From Saprospiraceae bacterium (GTDB lineage: Bacteria; Bacteroidota; Bacteroidia; Chitinophagales; Saprospiraceae): 64,000 nucleotides of DNA. Positions 46,596-56,307 of this stretch are shown piece after piece. The notes under the pieces were generated by a model. The model worked only from the letters and a program-made list of their open reading frames with translations, was not told where the DNA came from and ran no database searches. The stretch's first letter is position 1; each line of letters starts with the position of its first letter. Made by a program: the position numbers and the translations under genes. Where the stretch lies: contig JADZFD010000032.1 in assembly GCA_020850225.1 (NCBI GenBank), positions 62,001-126,000 on the forward strand. The letters are read 5' to 3'.

Positions 46596-48001
46596 AGTTT
46601 ATTTTTAAAACTGGGATAATATTATTGTTTGTCATGGTTCAATCCTTGTCAAATGCACAGAATATTGTAAGGTTATCATTGGATCAGTCAGTAAATATAG
46701 CGCTGAATAATTCTGTTGAACTTAGAAACCTTAAAATTGACGAACAGATTCAGCTTGAAAAAAACAGAGAAGTTATCGGAATGACTATGCCTCAGATAAC
46801 AGCAACTGGTATGCTTTCATATTATACAAATCTTCCACAATTTGTATTTCCAACATCCGACATATCAGTATATCAGGTGTTGTCAAAAGAAGGTGTGAAG
46901 GATGGTAACGGCAATCCTATAGATTTAAGCAATGCTACCTTTGGTAAACAACCAATATCATTGGTTGCTCCCCTGAATTATCAGGCAGGAATAGATGTTC
47001 AGCAGTTGTTGTTTCAACCGGATGTATTTATTGCCATTCAGGCTCGAAAGGCAGTTATGGATTATGCAAAGAAAAATACAATGGTGGCGCAGGAAAATGT
47101 AAAAGCTAATGTAGAAAAAGCATATTATGGCGTATTGGTTGCTCATAAACAAAAGCAGGTAATCCAAAAAACGCAGGAAAGATTAGACCTGTTGCATAAA
47201 GAAATGAAAGAAATGTTGCGCAATGGTTTTATTGAAAAATTGGATGTCGACAAGCTGGATGTCTCAATCAATAATACACGTACAGCACTGAATCAGCTCA
47301 ATAATTCAATTCATATATCCGAATCTTTATTAAAAAATGCTTTAATGTTGCCACAGTCAGACTCTATTATACTTACTGAAACGCTGGATGGTAAAACGCT
47401 AAGTGCCGAAATTTTTACTATGCAGCATAGTTTCAAATATGAAGACAGAAAAGAAATGGATTTACTCAATACTGCTAAGGAATTGCAACAACTGGATCTG
47501 AGGAGATATAAATTGGCCTATGCTCCTAATCTTGCTGCTTTTTATCAGTTTCAGCTATCCGGCCAAAGAAATAAAAGTTATGATATCGATGGTTCCGGTC
47601 CATGGTTTTCTTATAATTCAGGGTTGATCGGCCTATCTTTGAATCAGCCTATTTTTGATGGATTACAAAAGAAACACAGGATTCAGCAAGCAAGATTATC
47701 CGTTGAAAAAGTAGACAATATGATTGTACAACTAAAAGCGGGAATTGATCTAGAGCAAACAGTTGCCCGTAATTTACTGGACAATGCCATGCTCAATCTG
47801 GATATTCAGGAAAGAAATATAACTTTGGCTGAATCTGTATTTGAAACAACCAGAAAGAAATATAAAGAAGGTTTGGGTACAAGTATTGAATTGCTACAAG
47901 CGGATACAGAGTTCCAGCGCGCCAGTGGAGGCTATTTTCAGGCGCTGTATGATGCAGCAGTTGCCAAGACTTCTTACCTAAAATCATTAGGAAAATTATA
48001 G
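46592..48001 (+). CDS. TolC-family outer-membrane efflux protein
   Basis: 469 residues, signal peptide MKFIFKTGIILLFVMVQSLS (then NAQ). Two repeats of long coiled helices and beta strands (SLDQSVNIALNNSVELRNLK; MLNLDIQERNITLAESVFET) fit the outer-membrane factor family, which forms the trimeric exit duct of tripartite pumps. Ends with the typical helical ASGGYFQALYDAAVAKTSYL. Translationally coupled to the TetR gene; the adaptor follows after 36 bases. Confidence 0.9.
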   Translation: MKFIFKTGIILLFVMVQSLSNAQNIVRLSLDQSVNIALNNSVELRNLKIDEQIQLEKNREVIGMTMPQITATGMLSYYTNLPQFVFPTSDISVYQVLSKEGVKDGNGNPIDLSNATFGKQPISLVAPLNYQAGIDVQQLLFQPDVFIAIQARKAVMDYAKKNTMVAQENVKANVEKAYYGVLVAHKQKQVIQKTQERLDLLHKEMKEMLRNGFIEKLDVDKLDVSINNTRTALNQLNNSIHISESLLKNALMLPQSDSIILTETLDGKTLSAEIFTMQHSFKYEDRKEMDLLNTAKELQQLDLRRYKLAYAPNLAAFYQFQLSGQRNKSYDIDGSGPWFSYNSGLIGLSLNQPIFDGLQKKHRIQQARLSVEKVDNMIVQLKAGIDLEQTVARNLLDNAMLNLDIQERNITLAESVFETTRKKYKEGLGTSIELLQADTEFQRASGGYFQALYDAAVAKTSYLKSLGKL

Positions 48002-48037
48002 ATTTTAAATTTTAAAATAATATATAATACATCAAAA

Positions 48038-49243
48038 ATGAAAATGAAAGTATTTTTTCAAGTTTTATTTGTTGTGACACTTGTTGCCTGTGGCAATAAA
48101 AATCAAACAAGTGATAAGAATATCCAACTTACAGCCAAATTAAAACAATTGGAAGCACTTAAGTCGCAGTTGTCACAGATTAATGATAAAATTGCATCAA
48201 CAGAAGCCGAAATAATCCAATTGGATCCTTCGAGAGGACAATCGGCAAAACTTGTTACCACTCAGTCAATTGCTCCGGAAGGATTTCAACATTTTATTGA
48301 TTTGCAGGGACAGATTAGTTCAACAAATATATCATACGTTGCTCCAAGAAACGGTGTAGGTGGTTATGTAAAACACATCTATGTCAAAGCCGGTGATCGT
48401 GTGAAGAAAGGTCAGTTACTGCTTAAACTGGATGATCAGATTTTAAAACAGAGTATAGAAGCTGTCAAAACACAACTGACAATGGCAAAATCGATATATG
48501 AACGTACACAAAATCTCTGGAATCAGGGAATAGGTTCGGAAGTACAGTTGCTGTCAAGTAAAACAAATATGGAAACGCTTGAAAACCAGATAAAAACTCA
48601 GGAGGAACAACTTAAAACATATTGGGTTTATGCTGACCAGAACGGGATAGCAGACATTGTCAATATCAAAGTAGGTGAGATGTTTACGGGTATGAGTGCA
48701 TTGGGTCCCCAAATTCAGATTGTTAATAATTCAGATTTGTCAGTCAATGTCGACATTCCGGAGAACTATACCGGTCAGATTCAAAAAGGAGCTCAGGTGA
48801 TTGTTGAAGTTCCTGCATTGAATAAATCAATTAAAAGTACCATATTCAGATTGAGTAATTCTATCAATGTCAGTAGCAGGGGATATACAGCTGAAATTAA
48901 AATCCCTTCCATCGAAAACATCAAACCGAATATGGCAGCCTACGTTAAAATACTGAATCATACGAATTCCAAAGCTATTGTAGTGCCGATAAACATAGTA
49001 CAAAGTGACGATAACGGAAAATTTGTATTTGTAATGAAAAAGGAAGGGGATAATTTTGTTGCCAGCAGAAAACCTGTTCAATTAGGACAGCTATATGGTG
49101 ATAGTATTGAGATCCTGTCAGGATTAGTACCCGGAGACGAAATTATCACTGTTGGTTATCAGGGTTTATATGAAGGTCAGCTAATACGAAGTACAGGCAA
49201 CGATGCTGATAAAATGCTTTCAAAACAAGACAATATCCGTTAA
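48038..49243 (+). CDS. RND efflux periplasmic adaptor (membrane fusion protein) lipoprotein
   Basis: 401 residues. Signal MKMKVFFQVLFVVTLVAC with lipobox LVAC, so anchored by lipid to a membrane. A coiled-coil of about 30 residues precedes a lipoyl-like domain (VGGYVKHIYVKAGDRVKKGQ and LLLKLDDQILKQ), then the hairpin helices, and a beta-barrel with the second barrel piece near NMAAYVKI. It links the RND pump to the TolC-like duct. An alternative start at codon 3 is possible. 17 bases before the RND gene. Confidence 0.9.
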   Translation: MKMKVFFQVLFVVTLVACGNKNQTSDKNIQLTAKLKQLEALKSQLSQINDKIASTEAEIIQLDPSRGQSAKLVTTQSIAPEGFQHFIDLQGQISSTNISYVAPRNGVGGYVKHIYVKAGDRVKKGQLLLKLDDQILKQSIEAVKTQLTMAKSIYERTQNLWNQGIGSEVQLLSSKTNMETLENQIKTQEEQLKTYWVYADQNGIADIVNIKVGEMFTGMSALGPQIQIVNNSDLSVNVDIPENYTGQIQKGAQVIVEVPALNKSIKSTIFRLSNSINVSSRGYTAEIKIPSIENIKPNMAAYVKILNHTNSKAIVVPINIVQSDDNGKFVFVMKKEGDNFVASRKPVQLGQLYGDSIEILSGLVPGDEIITVGYQGLYEGQLIRSTGNDADKMLSKQDNIR

Positions 49244-49260
49244 TATTTAAAAATCATCAA

Positions 49261-52200
49261 GTGTCCAATCCATTAAAATTTATAGGAGGAAAGTTTAAAG
49301 AATTTTTCCCAACAAGCTGGGCTATAGATAACCGGACTTCCATGTATATCGTTACATTGATGATAGCCGGCTTTGGTATGTATAAGTTTTTTACATTACC
49401 CAAAGAGCAATTTCCTGATATTGTAGTGCCTACTATTTCCATAACTACCGTATATGTGGGAAATTCACCCAAGGATATCGAAAATCTGATTACCAGACCG
49501 ATAGAAAAGCAGATTAAGGGTATTTCAGGGGCTAAAGTTGATAAGATCAATTCAATATCACAAACGGATTACAGTTTGATTATTGTCGAATTTGATACGG
49601 ATATTAAGCCTGAATTAGCCAAACAAAAGATAAAGGATGCAGTCGATAAGGCACAGACTGATTTGCCGACAGACCTGACGCAACAACCAAATGTACAGGA
49701 GTTCTCATTATCTGATTTGCCGATTATGTTTGTAAATATCAGCGGTGAGTATGACGGACTTACACTGAAAAAATTTGCTGATGACATTCAGGACAGATTT
49801 GAATCGCTACCTGCGATATCCAGAGCCGAGATCGTAGGTGCTCCTGAACGTGAAATACAGATCAATGTAGATCCCGTAAAAATGGAGCAGGCAAAAATCA
49901 GTTTTGACGATGTAGCTAATGCCGTTGCCTACGAAAATATGGATATTTCTGCTGGTAAAATATCCATGGGAACTATGGATAGGAGTATAAGACTGAAAGG
50001 TCAGATAACCAACCCATTGACTATAGGTAATATCATCGTAAAAACCCCTGTGGGCGGAACGCTTCTTCTGAATGAAATAGCTACAGTAAAAGATACCATA
50101 AAAGAAACGGAGAGCTATGCCAGATTAAATGGTAATAATGTGGTAACTCTCAATATTATCAAACGACCTGGAGAGAACCTGATTGATTGTGCAACACAAG
50201 TGAAGGAAATCGTCAAAGATATGAAGGCTAATGATCTTCCGAAAGACTTGGAAATTACGATCACTGGAGACCAGAGCCGTCAGGCTGCTACTTCATTTGA
50301 GGAGCTCGTGAATACTATTATTATTGGATTCTTACTGGTGTTGATGATCCTGATGTTCTTCATGGGTGTAACCAATGCGTTTTTTGTGGCATTAAGCGTT
50401 CCTTTGAGTGTATTTGTAGCATTTATGTTTTTACCTTTTGCAGATATGCTTGTCGGTACCAATATTACACTGAATTTCATTGTTTTGTTTGCCTTGTTAT
50501 TCGGTCTTGGTATAATAGTGGACGATGCTATCGTTGTGGTAGAAAATGCCCATCGGATTTATGAAAATGGGAAAGTGCCCATTGTAAAAGCGGCAAAAGC
50601 TGCTGCTGGAGAAGTATTTATTCCTGTACTGGCCGGTACACTAACGATAATCGCTCCGTTTGTACCATTATTATTCTGGAAAGGTATCATTGGGAAATTT
50701 ATGATATACCTACCTGTAATGCTGATTTTTACGCTATTTGCTTCATTAATCGTTGCCTTTGTTATGAATCCGGTTTTTGTTGTAAGTTTTATGAAACCGG
50801 AAGGTAGGGAATATGAAAAGCCGAAGATGTCCATATTCAAACAATGGTGGCTATGGCTCATAGTAGCTTTAAGTATACTGTTTCATCTGACGGGTAATCC
50901 TGGAAAAGGAAATTTCTTAGGGTTACTTGCTGTTCTGATTGTATTGAATAAGTTTATTATTACTGACATTATTCATTTTTTCCAGGACAGAATACTACCA
51001 CGACTTATGCTGGCTTATGAAAACCTGCTCAGATGGCTGCTAGTAGGAAGAAGGCCCATTATGGCGTTTGTATCGGTTTTTGTAATTTTTGCGATGTCAT
51101 TGATTGCTTTGATAGCAAGTAAGCCGGATCTGCCTTTCTTTCCAAGTGGCCAACCCAATATAATATATGTATACCTGAAAATGCCGGTTGGAACAAAAGC
51201 CGAAGAAACGAATAGGGTATTATCTGATATGGAAATGAAAGTTTTCAAAAGTCTTGGAAACCTGAAACCTACAGAAGAAGGTTCTATAGTAGAAAGTATA
51301 TTGTCCAATGTCGCAGTTAATGCTAATAATCCAATGGATAATAACAGGAGTGTTCAGCCTAATTTGGGTCGAATTCAGATTTCTTTCATTGAATTCGCCA
51401 AGAGAAATGGTATTAAAACCTTACCTTATATGGATTCTATCCGAACTGCATTGCAGGGAATACCCGGAACAGAAGTAACTGTTGAACAGGAAAGGTCAGG
51501 ACCACCAACAGATCCTCCTGTAAATATTGAAGTGTACGGCGATGATTTTGATAATAATGCTAAAGTAGCAACGGATTTGTTTAATTATCTGAATACCAAA
51601 AATATTGATGGTGTTAACCATTTAGCTATGGATGTCGACCTTAATAATCCGGAGATAACAGTTAATGTAGATAAACAAAGAGCAGCTATCGAAGGAGTAA
51701 GCTCAGCACAGGTAGGTATGGCTATCAGAACAGCTTTATTCGGAAGAGAAATCAGTAAGTTCAAATCAGGTGAAGATGAATTTAAAATCCAGCTCAGATT
51801 CAATGAACTGGAAAGAAACAATCTACAAAGTCTGATGAATATGCGTATTACTTTTCGGGATTTTAATACAGGACGTATCAAACAGATACCGGTGAGTTCT
51901 GTAGCAACTTATGATTTTACTAATTCAACTGGTGCTATAAAACGACTGGACCTGAAGCGCATTATAAGATTACAGTCTGCAGTTACCGATTTAACAGCAG
52001 TTCCAACTATTACCAAGGAAATAGGACAGAATATAAAAGAGTTTAAGAGTAGCCATTCAATACCCGACGGTGTGCATATCAAGCAAACGGGTGAAAGTGA
52101 GCAACAGAAAGAAACGAATGCTTTCCTTGGTATGGCTTTTATTGTGGCACTTGGATTGATATTTCTGATTTTGGTACTTCAATTTAATTCCTTGAGTAAA

Positions 52201-52812
52201 CCTTTTATCGTATTGTCAGAGATATTGTTTTCAGTTATTGGTGTATTTCTGGGATTCGCACTCACGGGACAGACAATGCCAACAATCATGGTAATGGTTG
52301 GAGTCATTGGTTTGGCTGGTATAGTTATCAAGAATGGTATCCTTTTGATTGAATTTACGGATGAATTGCGATCCCGTGGATTAAAGACAAAAGAAGCTAC
52401 CATTCAGGCCGGTAAAATCAGAATTATTCCTGTGATGCTGACGGCGGTAGCCACAATGCTGGGATTGTTTCCTTTAGCGATAGGTTTCAATATCAATTTT
52501 GAAACTTTATTTACACATTTGGACCCCAAAATTTTTATCGGAGGTGAAAGTGTTGTTTTCTGGGGGCCACTGGCATGGACGATTATTTATGGCTTGATTT
52601 TGTCATTCTTTATGACCTTGCTGATGATTCCGAGTATGTACATTATTTCGGAACGTCTTAGAAGGCCTATGTCTAAATTCTATGGAACAAAATTTATGGC
52701 GATTCTTGGATTTTTAGGACCATTTTTCTTTATATTTGTGGGTATTATGTATCTGGTGCGATGGGTGACAGGAAGACCAGTATGGAATGGAACGTATAGC
52801 AATCAGATCTAA
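49261..52812 (+). CDS. RND-family efflux transporter (HAE1-like permease)
   Basis: 1183 residues, about 130 more than AcrB. GTG start. Twelve standard helices with two large periplasmic loops. Proton-relay residues are present: D421-D422 in GIIVDDAIVVVENAHR and K1024 in VIKNGILLIEF. Residues about 510-580, between TM6 and TM7, contain an insertion with two extra hydrophobic stretches (WWLWLIVALSILFHL and FLGLLAVLIVLNKFIITDII). A second insertion near residue 1090 (FETLFTHLDPKIFIGGE) and a longer C-terminus account for the rest. Predicted substrate class, drugs or lipophilic compounds, is unknown. Third structural gene of the TetR-led operon. Confidence 0.92.
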   Translation: MSNPLKFIGGKFKEFFPTSWAIDNRTSMYIVTLMIAGFGMYKFFTLPKEQFPDIVVPTISITTVYVGNSPKDIENLITRPIEKQIKGISGAKVDKINSISQTDYSLIIVEFDTDIKPELAKQKIKDAVDKAQTDLPTDLTQQPNVQEFSLSDLPIMFVNISGEYDGLTLKKFADDIQDRFESLPAISRAEIVGAPEREIQINVDPVKMEQAKISFDDVANAVAYENMDISAGKISMGTMDRSIRLKGQITNPLTIGNIIVKTPVGGTLLLNEIATVKDTIKETESYARLNGNNVVTLNIIKRPGENLIDCATQVKEIVKDMKANDLPKDLEITITGDQSRQAATSFEELVNTIIIGFLLVLMILMFFMGVTNAFFVALSVPLSVFVAFMFLPFADMLVGTNITLNFIVLFALLFGLGIIVDDAIVVVENAHRIYENGKVPIVKAAKAAAGEVFIPVLAGTLTIIAPFVPLLFWKGIIGKFMIYLPVMLIFTLFASLIVAFVMNPVFVVSFMKPEGREYEKPKMSIFKQWWLWLIVALSILFHLTGNPGKGNFLGLLAVLIVLNKFIITDIIHFFQDRILPRLMLAYENLLRWLLVGRRPIMAFVSVFVIFAMSLIALIASKPDLPFFPSGQPNIIYVYLKMPVGTKAEETNRVLSDMEMKVFKSLGNLKPTEEGSIVESILSNVAVNANNPMDNNRSVQPNLGRIQISFIEFAKRNGIKTLPYMDSIRTALQGIPGTEVTVEQERSGPPTDPPVNIEVYGDDFDNNAKVATDLFNYLNTKNIDGVNHLAMDVDLNNPEITVNVDKQRAAIEGVSSAQVGMAIRTALFGREISKFKSGEDEFKIQLRFNELERNNLQSLMNMRITFRDFNTGRIKQIPVSSVATYDFTNSTGAIKRLDLKRIIRLQSAVTDLTAVPTITKEIGQNIKEFKSSHSIPDGVHIKQTGESEQQKETNAFLGMAFIVALGLIFLILVLQFNSLSKPFIVLSEILFSVIGVFLGFALTGQTMPTIMVMVGVIGLAGIVIKNGILLIEFTDELRSRGLKTKEATIQAGKIRIIPVMLTAVATMLGLFPLAIGFNINFETLFTHLDPKIFIGGESVVFWGPLAWTIIYGLILSFFMTLLMIPSMYIISERLRRPMSKFYGTKFMAILGFLGPFFFIFVGIMYLVRWVTGRPVWNGTYSNQI

Positions 52813-52825
52813 AAATATGTAAATC

Positions 52826-53470
52826 ATGAATGATTTAGAAAATCTGAGACAGGAATACCGAAAAAGCCAACTGGATGAAACCGATATGATGGAAAATCCA
52901 TTGAATCAGTTTCTAAAATGGTTTGATGAGGTTCAGCATGCCGGTATTCATGAGCCTAATGCAATGACATTATCAACTGTTGATATGTATGGAAAGCCCA
53001 GTTCAAGGGTTGTCCTGCTTAAAGGTGTCAGTGACGGAGGATTCGTTTTTTACTCAAACTATCAGAGTAATAAAGCTAAGGAAATTGATAATAATCCGAA
53101 TGGATATATCAATTTCCTTTGGCTGGAACTGGAGCGGCAGGTACGGATTAGCGGCATTATATCGAAAGTCAGCAGGGATGAAACTGAAGAATATTTTCAT
53201 TCAAGACCACGCGGCAGTCAGATTGGCGCCTGGGTATCGCATCAAAGTAGTGTGATTCAATCCCGTGATGTTCTTGAAAAAAAATTGGAAGAACTGGAAA
53301 ATCATTATAAGGATATGGACATCATACCTGTGCCGGTTCATTGGGGCGGATACAGGTTGCTGCCTGAAACAATTGAGTTCTGGCAAGGCAGACCTAACAG
53401 ATTGCATGATCGCATTTTATATACAAAAGTAGGCGAAGATAGCTGGAAAATAGAAAGGTTATCTCCGTAA
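52826..53470 (+). CDS. pdxH: Pyridoxamine 5'-phosphate oxidase
   Basis: FMN enzyme that makes PLP from PNP or PMP. 214 residues. RVVLLKGVSDGGFVFYSNYQ is the FMN strand, SRPRGSQIGAWVSHQSSVIQ the PLP/FMN arginine region, and WGGYRLLPETIEFWQGRPNR with LHDR the C-terminal signature. It follows the RND gene by 13 bases on the same strand and may be read from the efflux operon, though functional coupling is not obvious. Confidence 0.96.
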   Translation: MNDLENLRQEYRKSQLDETDMMENPLNQFLKWFDEVQHAGIHEPNAMTLSTVDMYGKPSSRVVLLKGVSDGGFVFYSNYQSNKAKEIDNNPNGYINFLWLELERQVRISGIISKVSRDETEEYFHSRPRGSQIGAWVSHQSSVIQSRDVLEKKLEELENHYKDMDIIPVPVHWGGYRLLPETIEFWQGRPNRLHDRILYTKVGEDSWKIERLSP

Positions 53471-53483
53471 TGAGACAGAGATT

Positions 53484-54101
53484 TTAATAAGTATTCATAT
53501 CTAGCAAATTATCACAAAATTGTAGGTCAAAGCTGTCATTGGATGCTATAATTATAAGTCTGTCATGTTGATGTTGCCGGATTAGGTTTTCAAACCAAAG
53601 TTTAGCTTTTGCATCAAGGAATGAGGTAGGTTCATCCAGCAATAATATAGGTGTATCACTCAGTATAGCCAATGCTAGTTGGATTTTTTGTTTCATTCCT
53701 GATGAATAGTTGCTTAATTTCTTATCAGGAGATACTTTGAGTTGAATTGCTTCTTCAAACTCCATATAACTCATTCTGGATCTGAATGGCTTGAATCTTG
53801 TGTGAAATGCAAACATTTCATCGAGTGAATATTCGTTGATCAGATCTGTATACGGAGCTGCAAGAGCTATGTACTGATATATTTTTTCGACGGGTATATC
53901 TTTCCCACGAATATTAAAAGTGAGTTTTCCGGATGTGGGACTTAAATAACCCGACAGAATTTTAATCAGGGTAGATTTTCCACTTCCGTTATTTCCTGTT
54001 ATTCCGCTTATGGCACTATTATTCATAGACGTGGTAAGATCCCGGATGATCCATTGGAAACCATATCTTTTTCTGATGTTTTCTAAATCAATTTGTATCA
54101 T
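53484..54101 (-). CDS. ABC transporter ATP-binding protein (solo)
   Basis: 205 residues, a single nucleotide-binding domain. Walker A GITGNNGSGKSTLIK, signature YSSGMKQKIQLALAI (SSGMKQ in place of the common LSGGQ), Walker B LLLDEPTS, and a late switch-like IIASNDS where His is usual. No permease gene is adjacent. The start overlaps the lpxA stop by one base (TAATG), so it is read from the lpx operon. Its role with lipid A genes, such as in lipid transport or cell-surface biogenesis, is only inferred from location. Confidence 0.85.
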   Translation of the reverse strand: MIQIDLENIRKRYGFQWIIRDLTTSMNNSAISGITGNNGSGKSTLIKILSGYLSPTSGKLTFNIRGKDIPVEKIYQYIALAAPYTDLINEYSLDEMFAFHTRFKPFRSRMSYMEFEEAIQLKVSPDKKLSNYSSGMKQKIQLALAILSDTPILLLDEPTSFLDAKAKLWFENLIRQHQHDRLIIIASNDSFDLQFCDNLLDMNTY

Positions 54102-54880
54102 TACTGCTTAAACCCTTTCATTAATCCACGGTCAGCCTGGTACAGGAAAGTAAGTATCTGTTGTTTTTCATTGGATTCAGGTATGGTTGCCTCTACCGCT
54201 TCCAGAGACCTTTTGACATTGTTGCCTTTTACAAATATGATTCTGTAGATATCCTGAATTGCATTGATCTGTTCTGTAGAAAACCCTCTGCGTTTGAGTC
54301 CAACCGAATTGATTCCTACATAGGAAAGCGGTTCTCTTGCGGCTTTGACAAAAGGTGGAACGTCTTTTCTGACTAAAGAACCTCCGCCTACCATAGCATG
54401 GTTACCTATTTTTACAAATTGGTGTACGGCAGTAAGACCCCCTAAAATGACATAATCACCTATTTCAATATGACCGGCGAGGTTGACATTGTTGGCAAGG
54501 ATGCAGTTGGAACCTACTACGGAATCATGAGCTATATGAACATAGGCCATAAGAAGACTGTTGTTGCCGATTTTTGTAGTCATACTGGCTTCAGTTCCCC
54601 GATTCAGAGTGCAGCATTCCCTGATGATGACGTTGTCACCAACAACCACAGTAGAATTTTCACCCTTGTATTTCAAATCCTGTGGAATGGCACCTACCAC
54701 TGCTCCCGGAAATATTTTACAATTGCGTCCTATAAAGGAACCTGTCAGGATGACTGCATGCGGACCTACCCAGGTACCGGCACCGATTTCAACATTTTCT
54801 CCCACATAGGCAAAAGGTTCAATTGTCACATTATCACCTATCTTAGCAGATTCATGAACAAAACTTAAATGACTAATCAT
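54101..54880 (-). CDS. lpxA: UDP-N-acetylglucosamine acyltransferase
   Basis: First step of lipid A synthesis: transfers a 3-hydroxyacyl chain from ACP to UDP-GlcNAc. 259 residues. Left-handed beta helix made of hexapeptide repeats (IGDNVTIEPFAYVGENVEIG onward), the catalytic histidine region LMAYVHIAHDSVVG, and a helical C-terminus (NVKRSLEAVEATIPES). Overlaps lpxC-fabZ by 8 bases. Confidence 0.96.
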   Translation of the reverse strand: MISHLSFVHESAKIGDNVTIEPFAYVGENVEIGAGTWVGPHAVILTGSFIGRNCKIFPGAVVGAIPQDLKYKGENSTVVVGDNVIIRECCTLNRGTEASMTTKIGNNSLLMAYVHIAHDSVVGSNCILANNVNLAGHIEIGDYVILGGLTAVHQFVKIGNHAMVGGGSLVRKDVPPFVKAAREPLSYVGINSVGLKRRGFSTEQINAIQDIYRIIFVKGNNVKRSLEAVEATIPESNEKQQILTFLYQADRGLMKGFKQ

Positions 54881-56270
54881 CGTTTCTTTTTACTATTTGT
54901 GCTGTTAATTCTCCTTCTGACACAAGCTTGGAACCTACATATGCCGTGCCTTTCATCTGAATTATGCCTCTCTTGATTGGAGACATCAATTCCATTTTCA
55001 GTAATAATGTATCACCCGGTTCTACTTTTACCTTAAACTTAACATTTTCGATTTTTAAAAAATAGGTATCCCATTTTTCACCAGGCTTACTGAGTGTTTT
55101 CAATGCAAGTAGTCCTCCTGTCTGAGCAAGTGCTTCTATCTGTAATACACCCGGAAATACCGGATTACCTGGAAAATGTCCCATAAACAGACTTTCATTG
55201 TAGGTGATATTTTTTACGCCTACAATATGTGTATCTGATAATTCAATAACCTTGTCGACCAAAAGAAAAGGATATCTGTGTGGTAAAAAACTTTTGATTT
55301 CTTCGGTATTCATGACAGGCTCTGTCTCAGGGTTGTAGATGGGTCGTCCCTTGTTTTTGCGGTATTCCAAATATTTAGCCTTTAGAATTTTGGCCAAAGC
55401 CACATTGGATGTATGTCCTGGTCTGGTAGCTATGATTTTGGCGCGTATGTTTCTTCCCGTTAAAGAGAGATCTCCGATCAGATCCAATAATTTGTGCCTG
55501 GCTGGTTCATTGTGGTATCGGAGTGGTGTACTGCTGATAACACCTTTTTCCATAATTGCATCCGGCTTGCCCAATTTTGTCTTTAACGCTGAGAATTCTT
55601 CATCAGTCATTGTTTTGTCAATGATTACCAATGCATTATCGACATCTCCTCCTTTGATAAGTCCGGCATTGAAAAGCTTCTCTAAATCAGATAAAAAAAC
55701 AAAGGTACGTGCATCGGCAAATCCATGTGCAAAATCCTGCTTATCTTTAAGTATGGCGACCATATCCCCCAGTATGTCATCTGGAAAATGCAGAATGGTA
55801 TTCAATTCAAACGTTTCTGAAGGGAAAATGGCATATTCAGAACCTGTATCAGGGTCAGTGAATGAAAAGGGTTCTGTTACAATATATACTTCTTTTTCGG
55901 TAGGAGCGGACTCTAAACCAGCACTTTTCAATCTTTCAAGAAAAATAGCAGAACTTCCATCTAAAATAGGCATTTCAGGGCCATCAACTGAAATGAGTAT
56001 ATCTTCTATGTCGAGGCAAAAAATAGCTGCCAGTAAATGCTCTACAGTGGCAATGGTGGTTTCATTAACTTTAAGAGTAGTACCCCGATTGGTTGTATAA
56101 ACATGCGATACATCTGCTTTTATGGTAACAGATGGATTAACATCGGTTCTGATAAATTGTATACCAGAGCCTTCCTCACCTGGTTGAATCAGAAGATTTA
56201 CCTCAGCTCCCGTATGTAAACCAATTCCGCTTATACTAACATCACTTTTAAGGATATTCTTTGTCTTCAT
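54873..56270 (-). CDS. lpxC/fabZ: Bifunctional LpxC-FabZ fusion
   Basis: 465 residues. The first ~300 residues are UDP-3-O-acyl-GlcNAc deacetylase: zinc His in ATVEHLLAAI, DGSSAIFLE, and ARHKLLDLIGDLSLTG with the second His and the Asp. After a linker follows 3-hydroxyacyl-ACP dehydratase FabZ with HRYPFLLVDKVIEL and the catalytic FMGHFPGNPVFPGVLQIEAL (His and Glu). This fusion is a Bacteroidota trait; it joins the lipid A deacetylase to the fatty acid enzyme competing for the same hydroxyacyl-ACP pool. It lies between lpxD and lpxA. Confidence 0.97.
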   Translation of the reverse strand: MKTKNILKSDVSISGIGLHTGAEVNLLIQPGEEGSGIQFIRTDVNPSVTIKADVSHVYTTNRGTTLKVNETTIATVEHLLAAIFCLDIEDILISVDGPEMPILDGSSAIFLERLKSAGLESAPTEKEVYIVTEPFSFTDPDTGSEYAIFPSETFELNTILHFPDDILGDMVAILKDKQDFAHGFADARTFVFLSDLEKLFNAGLIKGGDVDNALVIIDKTMTDEEFSALKTKLGKPDAIMEKGVISSTPLRYHNEPARHKLLDLIGDLSLTGRNIRAKIIATRPGHTSNVALAKILKAKYLEYRKNKGRPIYNPETEPVMNTEEIKSFLPHRYPFLLVDKVIELSDTHIVGVKNITYNESLFMGHFPGNPVFPGVLQIEALAQTGGLLALKTLSKPGEKWDTYFLKIENVKFKVKVEPGDTLLLKMELMSPIKRGIIQMKGTAYVGSKLVSEGELTAQIVKRNDD

Positions 56271-56307
56271 TTTATTTGATTATTTATTAGAAGTTTGAAT
56301 ATAGATA

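Noticed and set aside
55339..56100. A 253-codon open frame on the plus strand
   Set aside because: It is fully antisense to the well-supported lpxC-fabZ gene and its translation shows no recognisable motif.
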